Part shown: positions 5,333 through 8,389 of the stretch, piece by piece
Layout of the letters: each line of letters opens with the position of its first letter
Numbering within the stretch: position 1 is the stretch's first letter
Origin: Tepidimonas sp.
Lineage (GTDB): Bacteria > Pseudomonadota > Gammaproteobacteria > Burkholderiales > Burkholderiaceae_C
Length of the DNA: 8,389 nucleotides
Direction of reading: 5' to 3'
Assembly (NCBI GenBank): GCA_025054905.1
Contig: JANWZF010000098.1
Location: 1-8,389 of the forward strand
Notes under the pieces: generated by a model
Told to the model about the DNA's origin: nothing
What the model saw: the letters and a program-made list of their open reading frames with translations, nothing else
Database searches by the model: none
Translations under genes and position numbers: made by a program

Positions 5333-6157
5333 TTACTTCTTGCGGCGCGACACGATCATGTTCTGCGTGCGGCGGTTGCGGCGCGTGCGGTAGCCCTTGG
5401 TCAGGTTGCCCCACGGATCGCGCGGCGGCTGACCGGTGCCGGTGCGGCCCTCACCACCGCCGTGCGGGTGGTCGATCGGGTTCATCGCCACACCGCGCAC
5501 GGTCGGGCGAATGCCCATGTGGCGCTTGACGCCGGCCTTGCCGATCTGGCGCAGGCTGTGCTCGGGGTTGGACACTTCGCCGATGGTGGCGCGGCAGTCC
5601 ACGTGCACCTTGCGCACTTCGCCCGAGCGCAGGCGCACCTGGGCGTAGACGCCTTCGCGCGCCAGCAGCACGGCCGAGGTGCCCGCCGAACGCGCCAGCT
5701 GCGCACCCTTGCCGGGCTTGAGCTCGATGCAGTGGATCGTGGAGCCCACCGGGATGTTGCGGATCGGCAGCGTGTTGCCGACGCGGATCGGCGACTCCGA
5801 ACCGCTGACGATGGTCTGCCCCACTTCGAGGCCGCGCGGCGCGATGATGTAGCGGCGCTCGCCGTCGGCGTAGCACACCAGGGCAATGTGCGCGGTGCGG
5901 TTGGGGTCGTACTCCAGCCGCTCGACCTTGGCCGGGATGTTGTCCTTGTCGCGGCGGAAGTCGATGATGCGGTAGTGGTGCTTGGCCCCACCGCCCTTGT
6001 GGCGCACCGTGATGTGGCCGTCGTTGTTGCGGCCCGAGTGCTTCTTCAGCGGCTCCAGCAACGGGGCGTAGCCGGGGCCCTTGTGGAGGTTTTCGCGCGT
6101 GACCTTCACCATGCCGCGACGGCCCGGCGAGGTCGGCTTCATCTTGATGACTGCCAT
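5333..6157 (-). CDS. rplB: 50S ribosomal protein L2
   Basis: L2 (uL2) is among the most conserved 50S proteins; it binds 23S rRNA domain IV and supports subunit joining and the peptidyl transferase centre. The 274-residue product has the usual length. It begins MAVIKMKPTSPGRRGMVKV, has the OB-fold region with the KHHYRIIDFRRDK block, the SH3-like region, and the conserved loop MNPIDHPHGGGEGR near the C-terminus. His230 in that loop corresponds to the essential His229 of E. coli L2. The end, TKGYRTRRNRRTQNMIVSRRKK, is typical. The start lies 5 nt after rplW and has only a weak ribosome site (AAGGGG about 10 nt upstream, inside rplW), so it probably depends on coupling to rplW translation. Confidence 0.98.
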   Translation of the reverse strand: MAVIKMKPTSPGRRGMVKVTRENLHKGPGYAPLLEPLKKHSGRNNDGHITVRHKGGGAKHHYRIIDFRRDKDNIPAKVERLEYDPNRTAHIALVCYADGERRYIIAPRGLEVGQTIVSGSESPIRVGNTLPIRNIPVGSTIHCIELKPGKGAQLARSAGTSAVLLAREGVYAQVRLRSGEVRKVHVDCRATIGEVSNPEHSLRQIGKAGVKRHMGIRPTVRGVAMNPIDHPHGGGEGRTGTGQPPRDPWGNLTKGYRTRRNRRTQNMIVSRRKK

Positions 6158-6162
6158 GGTGA

Positions 6163-6477
6163 TCAGGCCCCTTGAGCGCCGAACTGGATTTCCTGGCCTT
6201 CGGCCAGCGTCACGTAGGCCTTGCGCACGTGGTCACGGCGACCGATGGTCTTGCCGAAGCGCTTGACCTTGCCCTTTTGGTTCAGGACGTTGACGTCCTT
6301 GACCTTGACGTTGAACAGCAGCTCCACCGCCGCCTTGATCTCAGGCTTGTCGGCGTCGCGCAGCACCTTGAAGAGATAGGTGTTGGTCGCTTCGCCCACG
6401 CGGGTGGCCTTCTCCGAGATGATCGGCGCCACCAGCACCTGCATCAGGCGACCTTCGTCGAATTTCCGCTGGCTCAT
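6163..6477 (-). CDS. rplW: 50S ribosomal protein L23
   Basis: L23 (uL23) sits at the tunnel exit and is the main docking point for trigger factor and SRP. The 104-residue product has the family block LVAPIISEKATRV, then TYLFKVLRDADKPEIKAAVELLFNVKVKDVNVLNQKGK with the rRNA-binding loop, and KAYVTLAEGQEI at the end. The ATG at 6477 overlaps the rplD stop as ATGA, a 4-nt overlap typical of translational coupling, and has AAGGAG inside the end of rplD. The frame is open for 125 more codons upstream across rplD, which is shadow. Confidence 0.97.
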   Translation of the reverse strand: MSQRKFDEGRLMQVLVAPIISEKATRVGEATNTYLFKVLRDADKPEIKAAVELLFNVKVKDVNVLNQKGKVKRFGKTIGRRDHVRKAYVTLAEGQEIQFGAQGA

Positions 6478-7094
6478 GCGAACATCTCCTTGATCTTGTC
6501 CAGCGCACCCTTGGTGACCAGCACCTTCTTGAAGTGCACCAGCGACACCGGATCGGCGTGGCGCGGCTCCACCACCAGCACATTGGGCAGGTTGCGCGAC
6601 GCCAGGTACAGGTTCTCGTCGATCTCGTCGGCGATGATCAGCGCCGAATTCAGGTTCATCGCCTTGAGTTTGCTGGCCAGCAGCTTGGTCTTGGGCGCTT
6701 CGACCTTGATCGAATCGACCACCGACAGGCGCCCCTCCCGCACCAGCTGCGAGAAGATGGAGGCCATGCCGGCGCGGTACATCTTCTTGTTGAGCTTTTG
6801 CGTGAAGTTTTCGTTCGGGCTGCTCGGGAAGATCTTGCCGCCGCCGCGCCACAGCGGCGAGGAGGTCATCCCTGCGCGGGCGTTGCCGGTGCCTTTTTGG
6901 CGGAACGGCTTCTTGGTGGAGTGCTTGACGGCGCCGCGATCTTTCTGCGCGCGCGTGCCTTGGCGGGCGTTGGCCTGGTAGGCCACCACCAGCTGGTGCA
7001 CCAGCGCTTCGTTGAATTCACGGCCAAAGACGGTCTCGGGCACCTCGACGGTGGCGGTGGCCTGACCCTGGTCGTTGAGGAGTTCGACTTGCAT
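6474..7094 (-). CDS. rplD: 50S ribosomal protein L4
   Basis: L4 (uL4) binds 23S rRNA domain I, and its extended loop reaches the exit tunnel constriction. In gammaproteobacteria it also represses its own S10 operon at the levels of transcription and translation. The 206-residue product starts MQVELLNDQGQ and carries the basic tunnel loop at about 45-95 (TRAQKDRGAVKHSTKKPFRQKGTGNARAG, then WRGGGKIFP). The C-terminal domain has ALIIADEIDENLYLASRNLPNVLVVE. The ATG at 7094 is chosen over the one at 7100, because AAGGAG is 8 nt from the first but only 2 nt from the second, and family proteins begin MQ(L/V)ELL. The ribosome site overlaps the rplC stop codon. Whether L4 represses this operon is unknown; the structured rplC leader would be the place to look. 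Confidence 0.97.
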   Translation of the reverse strand: MQVELLNDQGQATATVEVPETVFGREFNEALVHQLVVAYQANARQGTRAQKDRGAVKHSTKKPFRQKGTGNARAGMTSSPLWRGGGKIFPSSPNENFTQKLNKKMYRAGMASIFSQLVREGRLSVVDSIKVEAPKTKLLASKLKAMNLNSALIIADEIDENLYLASRNLPNVLVVEPRHADPVSLVHFKKVLVTKGALDKIKEMFA

Positions 7095-7106
7095 GCGCAT
7101 CGCTCC

Positions 7107-7766
7107 TTACTTGGCGGCCTTCACAGCCGGACGGACGGTCACGAAGCCACCCTTGGCGCCGGGCACGGCACCCTTGATGAGCAGCAGCTGGCGTTCGGCG
7201 TCGACGCGCACGACGTCGAGGTTTTGCACGGTGACGGTCTCATCCCCCATGTGACCGGTCATGCGCTTGCCCGGAAAGACGCGTCCCGGGTCCTGCGCCA
7301 TCGAGATCGAGCCGGGCACGTTGTGCGAGCGGCTGTTGCCGTGCGAGGCGCGCTGCGAACCAAAGTTGTGACGCTTGATGGTGCCGGCAAAGCCTTTACC
7401 GATGCTGGTGCCCTGCACGTCCACCTTCTGGCCGGGCTGGAACAGTTCGGTCACCGGGATCACGGCACCCGGGGCGTATTTGGCCGCCACCTCGGCGCTG
7501 ACGCGAAACTCGCGCAGGATTTCGCCGGCTTCCACGCCGGCCTTGGCGTAGTGGCCCGCCATCGGCTTGGTCACGCGCGAGGCGCGCCGCTTGCCGTAGG
7601 CCACCTGCAGGGCGTCATAGCCATCGGTGGCTTGGGCCTTGACCTGGACCACGCGGTTGTTGGATACGTCCACCACCGTGACGGGCACCATGTCGCCCTC
7701 TTCGGTGAACAGGCGCATCATGCCCACCTTGCGGCCCAACAACCCCAGAGAGTTGCTCAGACTCAT
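7107..7766 (-). CDS. rplC: 50S ribosomal protein L3
   Basis: L3 (uL3) is an early 50S assembly protein whose loop approaches the peptidyl transferase centre. The 219-residue product begins with SLSNSLGLLGRKVGMMRLF and contains GKRRASRVTKPMAGH. It then shows the family signature block from GTSIGKGFAGTIKRHNFGSQRASHG to MAQDPGRVFPGKRMTGHMGDE. Gln158 lies where the PrmB methyltransferase modifies L3 in E. coli (Gln150); modification here is inferred. The ATG at 7766 is chosen for the family start and a GGAG site 6-7 nt upstream. The frame is open for 38 more codons, but those fall in the non-coding leader. It is the first gene of the tightly packed block that ends at rpsQ, and it follows a promoter-bearing 158-bp gap after rpsJ. 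Confidence 0.97.
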   Translation of the reverse strand: MSLSNSLGLLGRKVGMMRLFTEEGDMVPVTVVDVSNNRVVQVKAQATDGYDALQVAYGKRRASRVTKPMAGHYAKAGVEAGEILREFRVSAEVAAKYAPGAVIPVTELFQPGQKVDVQGTSIGKGFAGTIKRHNFGSQRASHGNSRSHNVPGSISMAQDPGRVFPGKRMTGHMGDETVTVQNLDVVRVDAERQLLLIKGAVPGAKGGFVTVRPAVKAAK

Positions 7767-7791
7767 TGTTTTCTCCGATTCCCGACTGCAA

Positions 7792-7848
7792 TTGGCCGGG
7801 TCTGATGGGGCGCCCCGCAGCTCGCACCACGGATCACCCGGTTGCCAA
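7792..7848 (-). promoter_or_regulatory. Predicted long-range stem in the rplC 5' leader
   Basis: In the rplC leader, 4 + 6 + 3 base pairs line up between 7792-7806 and 7833-7848: TTGG with CCAA, CCGGGT with ACCCGG, and GAT with ATC. There is a 3-nt bulge on one side and a 2-nt bulge on the other. The enclosed 26 nt include the palindrome GGGGCGCCCC. The structure ends 25 nt before the rplC start codon. Its position fits a leader RNA for autogenous control of an S10-type operon, but I cannot show a match to the known gammaproteobacterial S10 leader. Confidence 0.4.
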
Positions 7849-7870
7849 AAAGCCTCGCCCCAAAAGAGCG

Positions 7871-7897
7871 AAGCCCTCAAGTGTACCTTGAGGGCTT
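7871..7897. repeat. 11-bp perfect inverted repeat over the rplC promoter
   Basis: AAGCCCTCAAG (7871-7881) and CTTGAGGGCTT (7887-7897) are exact reverse complements with a 5-nt loop. The repeat covers part of the predicted spacer, all of the -10 and the likely start site. Read on the minus strand it is followed, after CGCTC, by only four T residues, so it is a mediocre intrinsic terminator for the upstream tuf-rpsJ transcript. It could instead be an operator, or do both jobs. No T-run follows on the plus strand. Confidence 0.6.
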
Positions 7898-7908
7898 GCC
7901 GGTGTCAA
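7880..7908 (-). promoter_or_regulatory. Predicted sigma70 promoter for rplC-rpsQ
   Basis: On the minus strand a perfect -35 box TTGACA (7908-7903) is followed by a 17-bp spacer and the -10 box TACACT (7885-7880), which matches TATAAT at four of six positions including the two key leading bases and the last T. The start site would be near 7873-7875, giving an rplC leader of about 107 nt. The -35 lies 17 nt after the rpsJ stop. This is the best promoter match in the window, but it is a prediction from motif and spacing only. Confidence 0.72.
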
Positions 7909-7924
7909 GACCGATCGGCGCCGC

Positions 7925-8236
7925 TTACTGCAGCTTGATCTCCACGTCCACGCCGGCGGGCAGATCCAGCTTCATCAGCGCGTCCACCGTCTTGTCGGTG
8001 GGATCGACGATGTCCATCAGGCGCTGGTGGGTGCGGATCTCGAACTGATCACGGCTGGTCTTGTTGACGTGCGGCGAGCGCAGGATGTCGAAGCGCTTCA
8101 TGCGCGTGGGCAGCGGCACGGGGCCGCGCACGATGGCGCCGGTGCGCTTGGCGGTATCGACGATCTGCGCCGCCGAGGCGTCGATCAGCTTGTAGTCGAA
8201 CGCCTTGAGGCGAATGCGGATTTTTTGCTTGGTCAT
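7925..8236 (-). CDS. rpsJ: 30S ribosomal protein S10
   Basis: S10 (uS10) binds the 30S head and, as NusE, joins the transcription antitermination complex with NusB and NusG. The 103-residue product is complete and canonical: QKIRIRLKAFDYKLIDASAAQIVDTAKRTGA, then GPVPLPTRMKRFDILRSPHVNKTSRDQFEIRTHQRL and PAGVDVEIKL at the end. The ATG at 8236 lies 13 nt after the tuf stop, with a modest GTGAGG site overlapping it, so rpsJ is very likely expressed from the tuf (str) transcript. A 158-bp gap with its own promoter separates it from rplC. Confidence 0.98.
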   Translation of the reverse strand: MTKQKIRIRLKAFDYKLIDASAAQIVDTAKRTGAIVRGPVPLPTRMKRFDILRSPHVNKTSRDQFEIRTHQRLMDIVDPTDKTVDALMKLDLPAGVDVEIKLQ

Positions 8237-8249
8237 GATGGCCCCCGCC

Positions 8250-8389
<140 letters not shown>

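Noticed and set aside
5309..6175. Plus-strand open frame (288 codons) opposite rplB
   Set aside because: It is an antisense shadow of L2, rich in Ala, Val, Asp and His, with no family signature.
6534..7805. Long plus-strand open frame (423 codons) opposite rplD and rplC
   Set aside because: It is the antisense shadow of two clear ribosomal protein genes in GC-rich DNA. Its His/Gly/Leu-rich composition is typical of such mirrors, and it has no recognisable domain.
7767..7880. 38-codon N-terminal extension of L3
   Set aside because: Family proteins begin at the MSLSNSLGLLGRKVG block, a GGAG site precedes the ATG at 7766, and the extension covers the leader and the predicted transcript start.

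Overview
The window is GC-rich, densely coded DNA from a betaproteobacterium. The ribosomal protein sequences, the EF-Tu C-terminus and the long Arg/Gly/Ala tail on S3 suggest Burkholderiales, probably Comamonadaceae or a close relative. That placement rests on remembered family sequence and was not searched. There is no sign of a mobile element, CRISPR array, phage or tRNA/rRNA gene.

Positions 1-2823 hold five small non-ribosomal genes. They are the 3' part of a TlpA/ResA-type thioredoxin-fold protein (+), a class II cytochrome c' (-), a divergent cytochrome b561-type membrane protein (+), a GNAT acetyltransferase (+) and a Prx5-type peroxiredoxin (-). The first three point to redox and electron-transfer work in the envelope. 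The cytochrome c'/b561 pair share a 120-bp divergent control region that contains a hairpin-plus-T-run element.

Positions 2918-8389 (all - strand) hold the S10 ribosomal protein cluster in the classical order. Reading in the direction of transcription it is tuf (3' end) - rpsJ - [158-bp gap] - rplC - rplD - rplW - rplB - rpsS - rplV - rpsC - rplP - rpmC - rpsQ, followed by a strong intrinsic terminator. Gaps inside the rplC-rpsQ block are 16 nt or less, one junction overlaps by 4 nt, and several Shine-Dalgarno sequences overlap the previous stop codon, so this is one translationally coupled polycistron.

Two architectural points stand out. First, rpsJ lies 13 nt after tuf and is separated from rplC by a non-coding gap. 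That gap has a very good sigma70 promoter (TTGACA, 17-bp spacer, TACACT), an 11-bp perfect inverted repeat lying over its spacer and -10, and a predicted long-range stem in the rplC leader. This suggests rpsJ belongs to the str (tuf) transcript while rplC heads its own, possibly autoregulated, S10 transcript. Second, the cluster stops at rpsQ with a 10-bp stem and a 9-T run, and the spc genes (rplN, rplX, rplE and so on) do not follow. The next gene, a peroxiredoxin, has that terminator inside its own leader.

Most of the window is housekeeping. I see no clear previously undescribed system; the observations most worth checking are regulatory.
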